The notes under the pieces were generated by a model. The model did no database searches and was not told the DNA's origin. It saw only the letters and a program-made list of their open reading frames with translations. Position numbers and translations under genes: made by a program. From Paenibacillus faecalis (lineage in GTDB: Bacteria > Bacillota > Bacilli > Paenibacillales > Paenibacillaceae), in contig NZ_LT985747.1 in the NCBI RefSeq assembly GCF_900289175.1, forward strand, positions 2,321,912 through 2,385,911: DNA of 64,000 bases. Direction: 5' to 3'. This document shows positions 1 through 8,767 of the stretch, in pieces (the stretch's first letter is position 1; each line of letters begins with the position of its first letter).

Positions 1-794
1 ACGACCATATAAATCGCAACCGTTGAGCCGTAACCGAAGTTCTGATCCACCATCGCTTTTTTATACATATAGGTACCTAACACTTCTGTTCCATTCTGTC
101 CTGAAGTAATAACCCAGACAAAATCAAAGATCTTAAGTACCCCGGTAATTGCAAGTGTCATAACGACTTTAATGTCACCCATAATTAATGGAATCGTAAG
201 TTTGGTCGTTTTCTTAAACCCTGTAATCCCTTCAAGTTTAGCAGCTTCATAAAAATCTGCAGGAATCTTAGACATAGCCGTCAAGAACAATACAAAGTAA
301 AAACCTACGTAATGCCAAACCGTTGGAATAGCTACCGCTTTAAGAGCATTGCTCTCATCGAGCCAAAGAATTTTTTCAATGCCAAAGTTGGCCAGGATAT
401 TGTTCAAAAGCCCGAAATTATAGTTATAGATCAGTACGAACAACAAGGAAATGGCTGTTCCGGAGATAACGACCGGAAAGAAAAATACAGTACGAAAAAA
501 TCCTTTTAATCTTGATATATTATCAACCAACACAGCGAGTAACAAGGCAATACCGACCTGGAACACGATGACATAAATCATAATCTCAAGCGTGTTTAAT
601 GTTGCCGCTCCTAATAGCTCATCCGTGAACAACCGTTGGTAGTTATCCCAGCCAACAAATTTCTTATCGAAAAATCCGGTCGTTCTAAAAAAACTTAGAT
701 AGAGGCTTTTAAAAAAAGGATAGTACAAAAAAATCGTCATCATTACCGCTGCTGGTAATAAAAACATCAAAATATACTTGCGATCACCCTTCAT
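1..794 (-). CDS. Sugar ABC transporter permease (MalF/LplB type), 3' end outside window
   Basis: Inner-membrane permease of a carbohydrate ABC importer; about 264 residues are in the window and the C-terminus lies beyond base 1. The N-terminus starts MKGDRKYILMFLLPA and is followed by several hydrophobic membrane segments. The cytoplasmic EAA loop that docks the ATPase is visible as EAAKLEG, followed by an IPL tail. The start is the ATG at 794, preceded by a GGTGAT-type ribosome site. It lies 115 bases downstream of a sugar-binding lipoprotein on the same strand, so the two form one transporter operon; a second permease probably follows outside the window. The substrate cannot be told. Family call is firm. 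Confidence 0.9.
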   Translation of the reverse strand, partial: MKGDRKYILMFLLPAAVMMTIFLYYPFFKSLYLSFFRTTGFFDKKFVGWDNYQRLFTDELLGAATLNTLEIMIYVIVFQVGIALLLAVLVDNISRLKGFFRTVFFFPVVISGTAISLLFVLIYNYNFGLLNNILANFGIEKILWLDESNALKAVAIPTVWHYVGFYFVLFLTAMSKIPADFYEAAKLEGITGFKKTTKLTIPLIMGDIKVVMTLAITGVLKIFDFVWVITSGQNGTEVLGTYMYKKAMVDQNFGYGSTVAIYMV

Positions 795-843
795 AATTTA
801 TCACCTTTGATGTTTTATTTTTCTTCACTATCTGTTTAAATGG

Positions 844-880
844 TTGCGCCGCCCTTGGTCAAGTAAAAGGGGCGGCGCAA
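844..880 (-). terminator. GC-rich intercistronic hairpin between binding protein and permease
   Basis: Perfect 11-base inverted repeat, TTGCGCCGCCC (844-854) and GGGCGGCGCAA (870-880), with a 15-base loop. No U-tract follows in the minus direction. It may therefore act as a 3' stabiliser or partial terminator that keeps the binding-protein mRNA more abundant than the permease mRNA. The role is inferred. Confidence 0.65.
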
Positions 881-909
881 CATATAGGTAACCGTATTCT
901 TAATGAAAC

Positions 910-2226
910 CTATTTTTTATTGGCATCCTCGATTTTCTTCGCTTCTTCAAGTGCTTGTGCAGGGGTTTTCTTTCCTGTCACAACCGGTTGTACGTTAGCA
1001 CGAAGAGTGGAGAAAGTTTCTTGAGCAACTTTACTATCGATTGTTGTGCTGATCGAATCCGCATTTTGTATCATTGCGAAGCCATCAAGACCTACCTGCG
1101 GCAAGCCTTCTATTTCAACATCGGCTGCCGGTGTTCCGCCATTTGCTGTAGCTATTTTTTGAATACTATCTGGTGATGTCAGATGTTTCATCAATTCAAT
1201 GGTCATATCTTTTTTATCCGGGTTGTCATATGTCGCCTTGGATACATAGAAGCCAGTACCGAAGCCACCTACAACATCATTACCACCACCTGCTCCGCCA
1301 GGGATAGCCGGGAATGGAACTACAGTGGAGTTTTCTTTAACATCATCGCTCCAACCGCCGATCGCCCATGATCCTTCAATCAGCATTGCAGCAAGACCTT
1401 CACTGTAGTAGTTACCTGCCATACCCAAGTCGATCGTAGCGGCATCCTTAGGAAATGCCCCGAGATCATAAAGCTCTTTCATTGCAGCATAACCTTTTTC
1501 CCAGTTCGGATCGATTCCATCAATCAATCCTTTGTCTTGACCTTCAGGACCAGCAGCAGCCAAAATCGCATGTTCAATCAGGTAGTGAGACTGATCGAAT
1601 GGTGCAGAGATCGGAATAACGCCTTTTTCAGAGAGTGTTTTAACTGCGGTTGTCAGTTTGTCCCAATCTGTTGGAAGCTCTAGGCCATGCTCTTCAAAGA
1701 TCTTCTTGTTTACGAACAAACCTTCATAAAACCCTGTTAAAGGAACTGCATAAATGTTACCATCATCTTGTTTTGCCATTTCAAGAGCATTCGGAATAAA
1801 TCCGTTCTTCCATTCCGGATCAGCATCCAGAATTTCATTTAAAGGAACAACTTTTCCTGCGTTTACAAACCCTTCAGCGTCAGCACCGATAAAGTAGAAT
1901 AGCAAGTCCGGCTCATTGCCGCTGTTCATGTCTGTATTGACTTTTGTTCTGAAACCGTCATCATTTGCAGACATAACATCGTTTTCAATTTTCACGTTCG
2001 GATGCTTTTTCTCAAAGTCATCCAAGAGTGCTTGGAATGCTTCACGTGCGGCATCGGTACCACCGAATGTCGAGAATACGCGAAGTGATACATCTTTTGC
2101 CTCCTGTTTAGGAGTATCCGTCTCCGGATTATCCCCATCAGCTGCAGGATTGTTACCGCCGCAGGCTGCAAGGAACATGCTGACAAGCAACATTACACTC
2201 AAAAGTAGTAATGAAGACCTTTTCAT
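910..2226 (-). CDS. Extracellular sugar-binding lipoprotein of an ABC transporter (SBP_bac_1)
   Basis: Captures a carbohydrate outside the membrane and delivers it to the adjacent permease. The 438-residue protein has a lipoprotein signal peptide (MKRSSLLLLSVMLLVSMFLAACGG) with lipobox LAAC, then an acidic linker and a typical family 1 solute-binding fold (LRVFSTFGGTDAAREAFQAL, ALLDDFEKKHPNVKIE, YAVPLTGFYEGLFVNKKIFE). The length fits the family. An in-frame TTG six codons upstream overlaps the GAGGGGG ribosome site, so the ATG at 2226 is the likely start. The permease follows after a strong hairpin. The sugar specificity is unknown. Confidence 0.93.
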   Translation of the reverse strand: MKRSSLLLLSVMLLVSMFLAACGGNNPAADGDNPETDTPKQEAKDVSLRVFSTFGGTDAAREAFQALLDDFEKKHPNVKIENDVMSANDDGFRTKVNTDMNSGNEPDLLFYFIGADAEGFVNAGKVVPLNEILDADPEWKNGFIPNALEMAKQDDGNIYAVPLTGFYEGLFVNKKIFEEHGLELPTDWDKLTTAVKTLSEKGVIPISAPFDQSHYLIEHAILAAAGPEGQDKGLIDGIDPNWEKGYAAMKELYDLGAFPKDAATIDLGMAGNYYSEGLAAMLIEGSWAIGGWSDDVKENSTVVPFPAIPGGAGGGNDVVGGFGTGFYVSKATYDNPDKKDMTIELMKHLTSPDSIQKIATANGGTPAADVEIEGLPQVGLDGFAMIQNADSISTTIDSKVAQETFSTLRANVQPVVTGKKTPAQALEEAKKIEDANKK

Positions 2227-2265
2227 TTCTAAAATCCCCCTCAAAATTATTTTACAGTGAGTATT

Positions 2266-2296
2266 GTTCTAGCTGTCTAACCAAAGTTTATGTCAA
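2266..2296 (-). promoter_or_regulatory. Possible promoter of the sugar-binding protein gene
   Basis: On the minus strand a perfect -35 TTGACA (2296-2291) is followed after 19 bases by TAGAAC (2271-2266). The -10 is weak and the spacing long, which would suit a promoter needing an activator. Two G5 runs 19 bases apart lie just upstream (2314-2318 and 2333-2337). Confidence 0.35.
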
Positions 2297-2524
2297 CTTC
2301 GCCTGTATTCAAAGGGGGATATTCCTCTAAATGGGGGAGAAAAATATAGCCTTCCAACTTTATATTATGTAAATTTTATATTTATTTTCCTTAGATTTCA
2401 TTGTTTTTCAAAAGGGCTGTGCTTTCACTTGATAGAGGTAAAGTAAATAGGTAAATGATTCATTCACTCTACTATTATGAATTTTTCATATGATGATTTT
2501 TTATAACAAAATCACCATCGCAAC

Positions 2525-2570
2525 AAAAAGCCATCTTAAGAAGATGTTTTTCTTCCTTCGATGGCTTATT
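2525..2570 (-). terminator. Possible terminator of the upstream acetyltransferase gene
   Basis: Inverted repeat AGCCATC (2529-2535) and GATGGCT (2560-2566). In the minus direction the second arm is followed by TTTTTG. It sits about 300 bases beyond the stop of the acetyltransferase gene, which is far for its own terminator, so the assignment is tentative. Confidence 0.35.
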
Positions 2571-2873
2571 TCGGGCATATTTTCAACTTAGATAAAGGCT
2601 ATATAAATCATCTTGCCTTAAATGAGATTCTATGCAATTCGGTATTTGAGCAAGTTTATTAAAGTAAAGATTACTATATTATAGGTTTACATAATATATA
2701 TGTTGTATACCTACATGGGTCATAACCTATTCATTTCGATCATATGCTTTAGTTTAATCAATGCTGCTTTTAGTGCAAATAAGTATGCTTAAAAATACTT
2801 TCAACAAACGACAGACAAAACTTCGCATTTTCTTCTTCTTAAGTTTAATTTATATAATTAATAGTTAATCTCA

Positions 2874-3392
2874 TTAATTTATGTCGCTTTGAAAATATTG
2901 CGATATATTCCCGTGCTTGGGATCGACACGTTCTTCATAACGATGGCCTGTGTAATCACCGATCGTCTTCCGCCAAAAGGCTTGAGCCGGGATGTTGGTG
3001 CTGATCTCCGTTACTTTCCAGCGACCTCTCAGCCGGTCAAACAGTTGATGAGAAGCCCATGTTCCTAGGCCACTTCGGCGATACTTTTTCATAACAAAAA
3101 ACTCGCACATATAATAATCGGCTTCTTCCGAGTTATTCATACGCTCGACAAGCGCAAAACCTGCCGGCTTGCTGCTGTATGTCATTAAATAAGGATAACA
3201 GGTATCGCGAAGTGTCCAATAATCGTCCAAGCCTGGATACGGGGCAAACCTTCCCTCATAACTTACATCAATATCCAGAAACTGCGTAAAATCGTACAAA
3301 TAAAACTGCATCAAATGTTCGATCACGGCTTTCTGTTTGGCAGGGACTAGGTTGATTCCCATAGCATTGACTTGATTAAAATGTGTAGACAT
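2874..3392 (-). CDS. GNAT family N-acetyltransferase
   Basis: Probable acetyl-CoA dependent acetyltransferase of 172 residues; the acceptor is unknown. The C-terminal half carries the GNAT core: FFVMKKYRRSGLGTWASHQL fits the acetyl-CoA pyrophosphate loop (R/Q-x-x-G-x-G/A), followed by an AFWRK segment. The reading frame is open further upstream, but the ATG at 3392 has a GGAGG ribosome site eight bases ahead and the extra upstream residues look non-coding, so this start is preferred. The gene is monocistronic, divergent from the recombinase gene. The family is clear, the function is not. Confidence 0.8.
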   Translation of the reverse strand: MSTHFNQVNAMGINLVPAKQKAVIEHLMQFYLYDFTQFLDIDVSYEGRFAPYPGLDDYWTLRDTCYPYLMTYSSKPAGFALVERMNNSEEADYYMCEFFVMKKYRRSGLGTWASHQLFDRLRGRWKVTEISTNIPAQAFWRKTIGDYTGHRYEERVDPKHGNISQYFQSDIN

Positions 3393-3592
3393 AACTGCCT
3401 CCTCCAAAACACCAATATATTTAAACTTCTTTATTCCTCCTGGTGAAACAGAACCAAGCAAAACCCTAAGTAAGTTATGAACACAACAAAACGTTATGAT
3501 ACAATAAAGAGATACCATAAGAAAAAGCACTCATCGTTTATACCCCGATATTGACTCTTCTTAGACGTAACATGATTAAGAGGTGACCGATT

Positions 3593-4675
3593 TTGAACAT
3601 ACAAAAAACGATTGACCGCACAAAACTCGATGAAAAAGTACCTTCCATGCCTTGGTTCGTACAGCAGTTTATTGATTATAAGCTGCCGGATCTTTCACCA
3701 TCTACCCTGCTGGAGTATGTAAGGGATTATGAAACTTTCTTCAGCTGGCTTCGGGGAGAAGGTTTGTCCAAGGCGAGCGCCAATTCAGAAGTCACCCTTC
3801 TGGAGCTTGAAACGCTCCGGATGGAAAGCATCACCGGGTATCGGCTGTATTTAACGACAAGAAAGGAAGGGGCGAACTCCCGGATCACCGTGTCACGCAA
3901 GCTCTCTTCCCTCCGCTCCTTATTTCATTATTTAAGTCAGATTGCTGAGGATGAAGACTTTTATCCGCTCCTAAAGCGAAACATTATGGCTAAAGTGGAA
4001 AATAAAAGGATACATAAGCCAAAAGATACCGCCGCCAAGCTTAAGGGAAAAATATTGGAGGATGAGGAGCTGCTTCATTTTATCGGCTACATCCATGAAG
4101 GATACGCAAAAGACGTCGCCAACAACAAGCAGGCTCTTTATGCTCATTCGCTCAATAAAGAACGTGATGCTTGCATTGCCAGTCTCATCCTGAATTCCGG
4201 GCTCCGGGTATCCGAAGTCGTAAATTTAAATATCAATGACCTGGATCTCAACAATAAAATGCTTCAAGTATTCCGTAAAGGAAACAACGATGAGACATTT
4301 AAAACACCTGTTTACTTCCGTGCTCAAGCTAAGGATGATTTAGAGCAATATTTAGCGCTAAGACAGTCCAGGTACAAAGTCCCCAAAAAAGAAAAGGCGC
4401 TGTTCGTTGCGCTTCGTAACGGCCAGAACGAAGGCGGACGGATGACCAAGCGGGCTATTCAAGCCATGATCATTAAATACGCCAAACGATTTGGCAAGCC
4501 ATACCTTACCGTGCACAAGCTGCGTCACTCTTTTGCTACAGACTATTATCTCCAAAACGATATTTACAAAACCAAAGAACAGCTTGGCCATGCTTCAACG
4601 GAAACGACAGAAGTGTACGCCCATCTTACCGACAAGACGATGTCTGAAGCGATTGAACGCCGTTTAGACGATTAA
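3593..4675 (+). CDS. xerS: Tyrosine recombinase, XerS-like
   Basis: Site-specific recombinase of the lambda-integrase family, probably resolving chromosome dimers. The 360 residues have an N-terminal SAM-like DNA-binding domain (about 20-120) and a catalytic domain with the full active-site set: Arg205 (SGLRVSEV), Lys229, His308 and Arg311 (HKLRHSF), His333 (LGH) and nucleophile Tyr342 (VYAHL). Length and N-terminus fit the single-recombinase XerS type of streptococci rather than XerC/XerD of about 300 residues. The start is TTG with a GAGGTGA ribosome site. No other phage or integron gene is nearby, so a housekeeping role is more likely than an integrase role. Confidence 0.85.
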   Translation: MNIQKTIDRTKLDEKVPSMPWFVQQFIDYKLPDLSPSTLLEYVRDYETFFSWLRGEGLSKASANSEVTLLELETLRMESITGYRLYLTTRKEGANSRITVSRKLSSLRSLFHYLSQIAEDEDFYPLLKRNIMAKVENKRIHKPKDTAAKLKGKILEDEELLHFIGYIHEGYAKDVANNKQALYAHSLNKERDACIASLILNSGLRVSEVVNLNINDLDLNNKMLQVFRKGNNDETFKTPVYFRAQAKDDLEQYLALRQSRYKVPKKEKALFVALRNGQNEGGRMTKRAIQAMIIKYAKRFGKPYLTVHKLRHSFATDYYLQNDIYKTKEQLGHASTETTEVYAHLTDKTMSEAIERRLDD

Positions 4676-4724
4676 ACCGGCTTCATCTAATCTATTAACT
4701 TAACTCCTGCTATAGACATCCTGT

Positions 4725-4770
4725 AAACAGGAACCGGATTGCTACATTTCAGCCGTTCGTGTTCCTGTTT
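4725..4770. terminator. Bidirectional terminator between xerS and moeA
   Basis: Perfect 10-base inverted repeat AAACAGGAAC (4725-4734) and GTTCCTGTTT (4761-4770) located between two convergent genes. A/T-rich sequence borders both sides. Confidence 0.7.
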
Positions 4771-4796
4771 AATTTGTACTTAACGCATCATCGTCG

Positions 4797-6086
4797 TCAT
4801 GACAACGTCCCCGGCAATAGAAGCACCTTAACCTTTTGTCCCGCCCTGGCACCTCTCAGCTCCGGAGGAATTACAATCAGACATGAACTGTCCTTGATCG
4901 TAATCATCACACCGGAGTGATCCAAAAAAGCGGGCCTCACCATCACTTTTCCATCGATCACTTCCAATGTCCCCCTAATATAACGGGTAAAATGATCCAC
5001 TTTATGATCATCCATCCCGAGCTCAGCGATCCATTCCTTCAGATATGGCTCCTTCATCCCAAACATTTGACGCAAGGTTGGCCTTACAAATAACAAAAAC
5101 CCTACAAAGCATGCGCCAGGGTTGCCGGATAAAGCAAACAGCAGCTTTTCGTTTTTAACAGCGGCTGTTGTCACGCTGCCCGGTCTCATGCTTACCTTGT
5201 TAAACAGCATCTTTACCCAACCGGAACGAACAAGATCTCCCATAATATCATGGTCTCCTACCGAGACGCCGCCAGTTGAAACAACGATATCACAACGATC
5301 CAGTGCTTCTTCAACCTTTTGCCAAGCAAGCGCAAGATCATCGGGAATAGCATTTAAAATAACGGCTTCCGCCCCTGCTTCCTGTAATAATGAGGCCAGC
5401 ATATAGGTGTTGCTGTTGCGAATTTTCCCGGGCTGAAGAGGTTCTCGTATATCGAGCAGTTCTGACCCTGTTGAAAAAATTCCAACCACCGGCCTCTTAT
5501 AAACTTCTATGTTATGTACACCGAAAGTTGCCAATACCGATATTTCGCCAGGTCCCATTCGAGTTCCATGCTCAAGGATCAAATCTCCTGTATGAAGCTC
5601 GTACCCTAAAGGAGTGATGTTCAACTCAGCTTCAATCACCTTTTTAACACAAATCCAGTGCACACCATCTTCAAAATGATCCTCTGTCATCTCCAGCATA
5701 ACGACAGCATCTGCTCCTTCTGGAACTTGAGCCCCCGTCATGATTCGGGCAGCCGTACCCGAAGTGATCAGCTGATCTGAAACCGTACCGCACGGTATAT
5801 TATCAATCACCTTAAACCATACAGATTGTCCATGGCTACAGCCAACCGTATCTGAAGAAACAATGGCGTACCCGTCCATCCTCGACCGCCGGAAAGCAGG
5901 ATAAGGATGCGGAGCGAAAAGATCAGCCGCCAAAACGCGACCATCTGCCTGTTCAAGATCAATCACTTCCGTGCTTCCCGGCTTCACATACTGTTGAATG
6001 ATCGATTGGGCCTCCTCCACCTGAATCGCTCTTCTCTGAAATTTGCCTGTGGTCAACTCTTGATCGGCAGCACCCTTACTGTTCAT
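4797..6086 (-). CDS. moeA: Molybdopterin molybdenumtransferase MoeA
   Basis: Inserts molybdate into adenylylated molybdopterin, the last step of basic molybdenum cofactor synthesis in the cytoplasm. The 429 residues cover all MoeA parts: the N-terminal region with RRSRMDGYAI, the central MoCF-binding domain with STGGVSVGDHDIM and LFALSGNPGACFVGF, and a C-terminal domain IV. GAGGGGG precedes the ATG at 6086. No other molybdenum cofactor gene is adjacent; the ThiF/MoeB-type gene at 51.4-52.5 kb is far away. Family membership is firm. Confidence 0.93.
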   Translation of the reverse strand: MNSKGAADQELTTGKFQRRAIQVEEAQSIIQQYVKPGSTEVIDLEQADGRVLAADLFAPHPYPAFRRSRMDGYAIVSSDTVGCSHGQSVWFKVIDNIPCGTVSDQLITSGTAARIMTGAQVPEGADAVVMLEMTEDHFEDGVHWICVKKVIEAELNITPLGYELHTGDLILEHGTRMGPGEISVLATFGVHNIEVYKRPVVGIFSTGSELLDIREPLQPGKIRNSNTYMLASLLQEAGAEAVILNAIPDDLALAWQKVEEALDRCDIVVSTGGVSVGDHDIMGDLVRSGWVKMLFNKVSMRPGSVTTAAVKNEKLLFALSGNPGACFVGFLLFVRPTLRQMFGMKEPYLKEWIAELGMDDHKVDHFTRYIRGTLEVIDGKVMVRPAFLDHSGVMITIKDSSCLIVIPPELRGARAGQKVKVLLLPGTLS

Positions 6087-6184
6087 TCAATCATCCCCCT
6101 CTTTCCAAAATAGAGCATCAAGTATCTATAATCAGTTATAACTTGTATAAATACCGATGGCAAATTTAAAGCGAGCTATACATG

Positions 6185-6220
6185 AAAAAGACGCATGGAG
6201 GCCTGACCACCACACGTCTT
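6185..6220 (-). terminator. Terminator of the pspA-DUF operon
   Basis: Stem AAGACGTGTGG with CCATGCGTCTT (minus strand; includes two wobble pairs) followed by a short T-run, directly after the stop of the DUF4247 gene. Confidence 0.65.
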
Positions 6221-6225
6221 CTCAT

Positions 6226-6972
6226 TTACCTTCGTCCCCGCCTTCCGATTCTGCCTGAGCCGGATCGGGTCTTCGGTTTTTTATATGATTTTTTCGGAGG
6301 TTCAAATAATCCGCCATCCCCTCCGCTTTCACCACGTTTGATCGTACCGCGGCTTTGTTTTTTCGATGGTTCCTTTTTAAAAATATTCCCATCTGAACCT
6401 GTGCTTCCTTGACCGCGTCTGGATATCTTTCCGCTGCGATCTACAGTGAGCGGAGGTGCAACCTTCTTGTCTTTATCCGTAGGTTTCCGGTAATTACCTT
6501 CCTTAGGTTTATAAACATCCTTGCTGGTATATCCCCTGTACCCCCCGCCGGATCTGCCTAAAGAATCAAACAAATCGCTGATCAGAACAGCAGTCAGATA
6601 ACCTTGAAGAAAGCTGGAATCGTAATTGCGCTGAACATACTCTTTGGAGCTGATCTCAATGAGGGTATCTTCCGGCTTCTCCGGGTCCTGTTGCAGATGA
6701 TAGTATTCATTGCCGTATACAAGAAACATCCGTTCAGTGCTTTCAGGTGACATCTCATCAGGAGTATTTTCTTCGGATAACTCCGCCGCGACAACCGGTA
6801 CACTTTTACCAGCTGCACGATAGACATAAGATGTTGCATTCCCTTCCCCATTTACCGATTCCAGCGGATACGAAGCCTGGACTTCAGATGGTGCTCCACA
6901 ACCGCTTAATAGGGAAGCGAATAAGCTGATCACTAAAATAATCTTTAAAGATAAAAAAGAGCGCCGTTTCAT
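6226..6972 (-). CDS. DUF4247-type lipoprotein with Arg/Gly-rich tail
   Basis: Predicted membrane lipoprotein of 248 residues without known activity. The signal peptide ends in lipobox LLSGC. A conserved middle domain follows (SYPLESVNGEGNATSYVYRA to DSSFLQGYLTAVLISDLFDS) which I recognise as the DUF4247 family. The C-terminal third is low-complexity, rich in Lys, Arg and Gly, and probably meets the cell wall or lipid headgroups. The second of two ATGs fits the AGGAG spacing better. It is the last gene of the operon with DUF4178, DUF350 and pspA, only ten bases after the DUF4178 gene, so it probably acts in envelope stress. The family name is from memory. Confidence 0.7.
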   Translation of the reverse strand: MKRRSFLSLKIILVISLFASLLSGCGAPSEVQASYPLESVNGEGNATSYVYRAAGKSVPVVAAELSEENTPDEMSPESTERMFLVYGNEYYHLQQDPEKPEDTLIEISSKEYVQRNYDSSFLQGYLTAVLISDLFDSLGRSGGGYRGYTSKDVYKPKEGNYRKPTDKDKKVAPPLTVDRSGKISRRGQGSTGSDGNIFKKEPSKKQSRGTIKRGESGGDGGLFEPPKKSYKKPKTRSGSGRIGRRGRR

Positions 6973-6982
6973 CATACCACTC

Positions 6983-7489
6983 CTAAGTAGCCCGGATGAC
7001 TTTTACATCTCCCGGAATCACTTTCTCTCCTTCATAGAGCATAAATCGCCCGTTCTGCCACTCGATTCTAACCAGTCGGTAATCGTCCGACTGATACTGC
7101 CATACATGCTGTTCTCCACTTTGTGAGAATGGCGTGCGTCCAATAACCGATACATGGCCGCCATATTCCTCTTCCAGATGATACACCCCATCATCCAGTT
7201 CAATAATGGTAGGCACCTCGTCCGGAGCATCGAGCCTTCCATCGATCGGCTGATATAAAGCATACTGCAGCGTTTCACGCTCTTCGATATGAAGATATGC
7301 GATCGTGTTTCCGTCTTGCAGTGTGAGTACAACCGCGTTCCGAGCGCGATTGTGTACACGACCTGTTACTTCATAAGTGACAAGCGAAACTTCGCATATA
7401 TCGCCGGGAGAGAGCTGAAGCATACTCTTTTCTGCCTTTGGAGGCTCTGGTTTTGCAAATAAGTTTCCGATTCTTTTCCATACACTCAT
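6983..7489 (-). CDS. DUF4178 domain protein
   Basis: 168 residues, no signal peptide or membrane segment. After a short lead (MSVWKRIGNLFAKPEPPKAE) comes a beta-rich domain (LSPGDICEVSLVTYEVTGRV to RLVRIEWQNGRFMLYEGEKV) that matches my recollection of DUF4178, a family often coded beside PspA and DUF350 proteins. AGGAG lies nine bases before the ATG. It is the third gene of the pspA operon, 31 bases after DUF350. The molecular function is unknown; the context suggests envelope maintenance. Confidence 0.75.
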   Translation of the reverse strand: MSVWKRIGNLFAKPEPPKAEKSMLQLSPGDICEVSLVTYEVTGRVHNRARNAVVLTLQDGNTIAYLHIEERETLQYALYQPIDGRLDAPDEVPTIIELDDGVYHLEEEYGGHVSVIGRTPFSQSGEQHVWQYQSDDYRLVRIEWQNGRFMLYEGEKVIPGDVKVIRAT

Positions 7490-7520
7490 TCTTCCAATCT
7501 CCTATCGCGGTTATGCAAGA

Positions 7521-7925
7521 TTAAAGTAAAGCCGTGATAATCAGTGCTCCTACTATATGGAGTGTCCCTGCAAATAATCCATAACCGGTTTTTCCATCCT
7601 GCGTCCCTTTATCCAGGTTGATGCCGCAGAGTAGTCTGAGCACCCACTCGGCAAGCGATTCCAAAACGAGCAAAATCACAAAAGACACAACAGACACGAC
7701 TACAGCTTCCAGCAAATGAGCAGAAGTGCCGATCGACACAGACAAAATATAACCCTGTGCTAACAGCTTCATGATCAGCCGTGTGGTCACTGCCATATTG
7801 CCTGCTTTCACTTCTTCCAAATCATTATACTTCGTAAAAAGTGAATCCACGAACATCAGCACAAACAGAAGCAGTGCACCAACCCCAGTCCAGACCAGCA
7901 TTCCTAAAATCACATCAAAATTCAT
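7521..7925 (-). CDS. DUF350 (YjfL-type) membrane protein
   Basis: 134-residue integral membrane protein with about four hydrophobic segments: GMLVWTGVGALLLFVLMFVD, a second around LIMKLLAQGYILSVSIGTSA, a third around VVSVVSFVILLVLESLAEWV, and a C-terminal one ending ALIITALL. This pattern fits the DUF350/YjfL family. The frame stays open upstream, but the ATG at 7925 has TGGAGG seven bases ahead. It lies between pspA and the DUF4178 gene on the same strand. It may be the membrane partner of PspA; that role is inferred from context only. Confidence 0.75.
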   Translation of the reverse strand: MNFDVILGMLVWTGVGALLLFVLMFVDSLFTKYNDLEEVKAGNMAVTTRLIMKLLAQGYILSVSIGTSAHLLEAVVVSVVSFVILLVLESLAEWVLRLLCGINLDKGTQDGKTGYGLFAGTLHIVGALIITALL

Positions 7926-8046
7926 TCCCCAGCCTCCACATTTAACATACTGATCATGTAAAAGCGAAGGAGAAATCCGCACTGCAAGCGCTATTCCCCC
8001 TTCGCCGTTTCTAACTCTTTAGTCTTACGAATTGAATCACCCGATA

Positions 8047-8721
8047 TTATTGTTCCTTGTTCTCATACTGCTTCATCAAAGCTGCAAGCTCATCTTCAAC
8101 AGCCTGATCCTTGCCAAGGCTTTCAAACTCTTCATCCAGCGACTTTTCCTTGGTGTTCAATTCATTGCTTGCTTCTGCGCGTGCTTCCATCTGGAGCATT
8201 TTCTCTTCCATGCGTTTCAGACCTGCAGATGCGGTATCCGAGCTGAATCCATTCATCGCCTTGTTAATCTCGGTTTGTGCTTTTGCCGCATTGTAACGGG
8301 CTACCAAGGTTTCACGTTTATTTTTCATTGCCGCAAGCTGCTTGCGCATTTCTTCAAGCTTGCTGCGAAGATTATCAGCCGCAAGCTTGTTCTGCTCATA
8401 GTTGGCTTTGTATTCATCCCGCTTCGCTTCCGCTGCTTTCTTCTCTTCCAGCGCCCGGCGCGCCAGATCGATATTTTGTGCTTGTGCAGCTGTATGAGCT
8501 TGCTGACTACGTTTTTCAACCAGCGCCTCTTGTTCTTCATACAGTGCTTTAAACCGTTTTTCAATAGCGATTTGAGAAGCTACTGCTTTTTCCGCATCCT
8601 CGAGATCTTCCGTCATATCCCGAATGTATTGGTCTGTCATTTTAATCGGATCTTCCGCTTTGTCAATAATGGCATTAATATTGGACATGGTTAAATCACG
8701 TAATCTTTTGAATATGGACAT
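8047..8721 (-). CDS. pspA: Phage shock protein A / IM30 family
   Basis: Peripheral membrane protein that polymerises on damaged membrane and limits proton leakage. The 224 residues are almost entirely heptad-rich helix, as in PspA/IM30/Vipp1. The N-terminus MSIFKRLRDLTMSNINAIID gives the amphipathic membrane-binding helix, followed by the conserved AEDPIKMTDQYIRDM region. GGGAGG is nine bases before the ATG. It heads the operon pspA-DUF350-DUF4178-DUF4247 and has an ECF sigma-W-type promoter 47 bases upstream. B. subtilis pspA is also sigma-W dependent, so induction by envelope stress is likely. Confidence 0.93.
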   Translation of the reverse strand: MSIFKRLRDLTMSNINAIIDKAEDPIKMTDQYIRDMTEDLEDAEKAVASQIAIEKRFKALYEEQEALVEKRSQQAHTAAQAQNIDLARRALEEKKAAEAKRDEYKANYEQNKLAADNLRSKLEEMRKQLAAMKNKRETLVARYNAAKAQTEINKAMNGFSSDTASAGLKRMEEKMLQMEARAEASNELNTKEKSLDEEFESLGKDQAVEDELAALMKQYENKEQ

Positions 8722-8767
8722 CGTTTCGTGCCTCCCAATAACAAATTAATTGTCTATGCTCCTTATT

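Larger units (their letters stand above)
2227..2873. other. Long AT-rich intergenic region upstream of the sugar-binding protein
   Basis: About 650 bases without a convincing gene. It contains a possible promoter and paired G-runs for the sugar transporter (2266-2339) and a hairpin that could end the acetyltransferase transcript (2525-2570). The rest (about 2570-2870) is AT-rich and shows no open frame with a ribosome site and no recognisable RNA gene. Confidence 0.5.

Noticed and set aside
8032-8694. A 220-codon open frame on the plus strand opposite pspA
   Set aside because: It is the reverse reading of a long, low-complexity helical protein; composition is unlike a real protein and no ribosome site is present.
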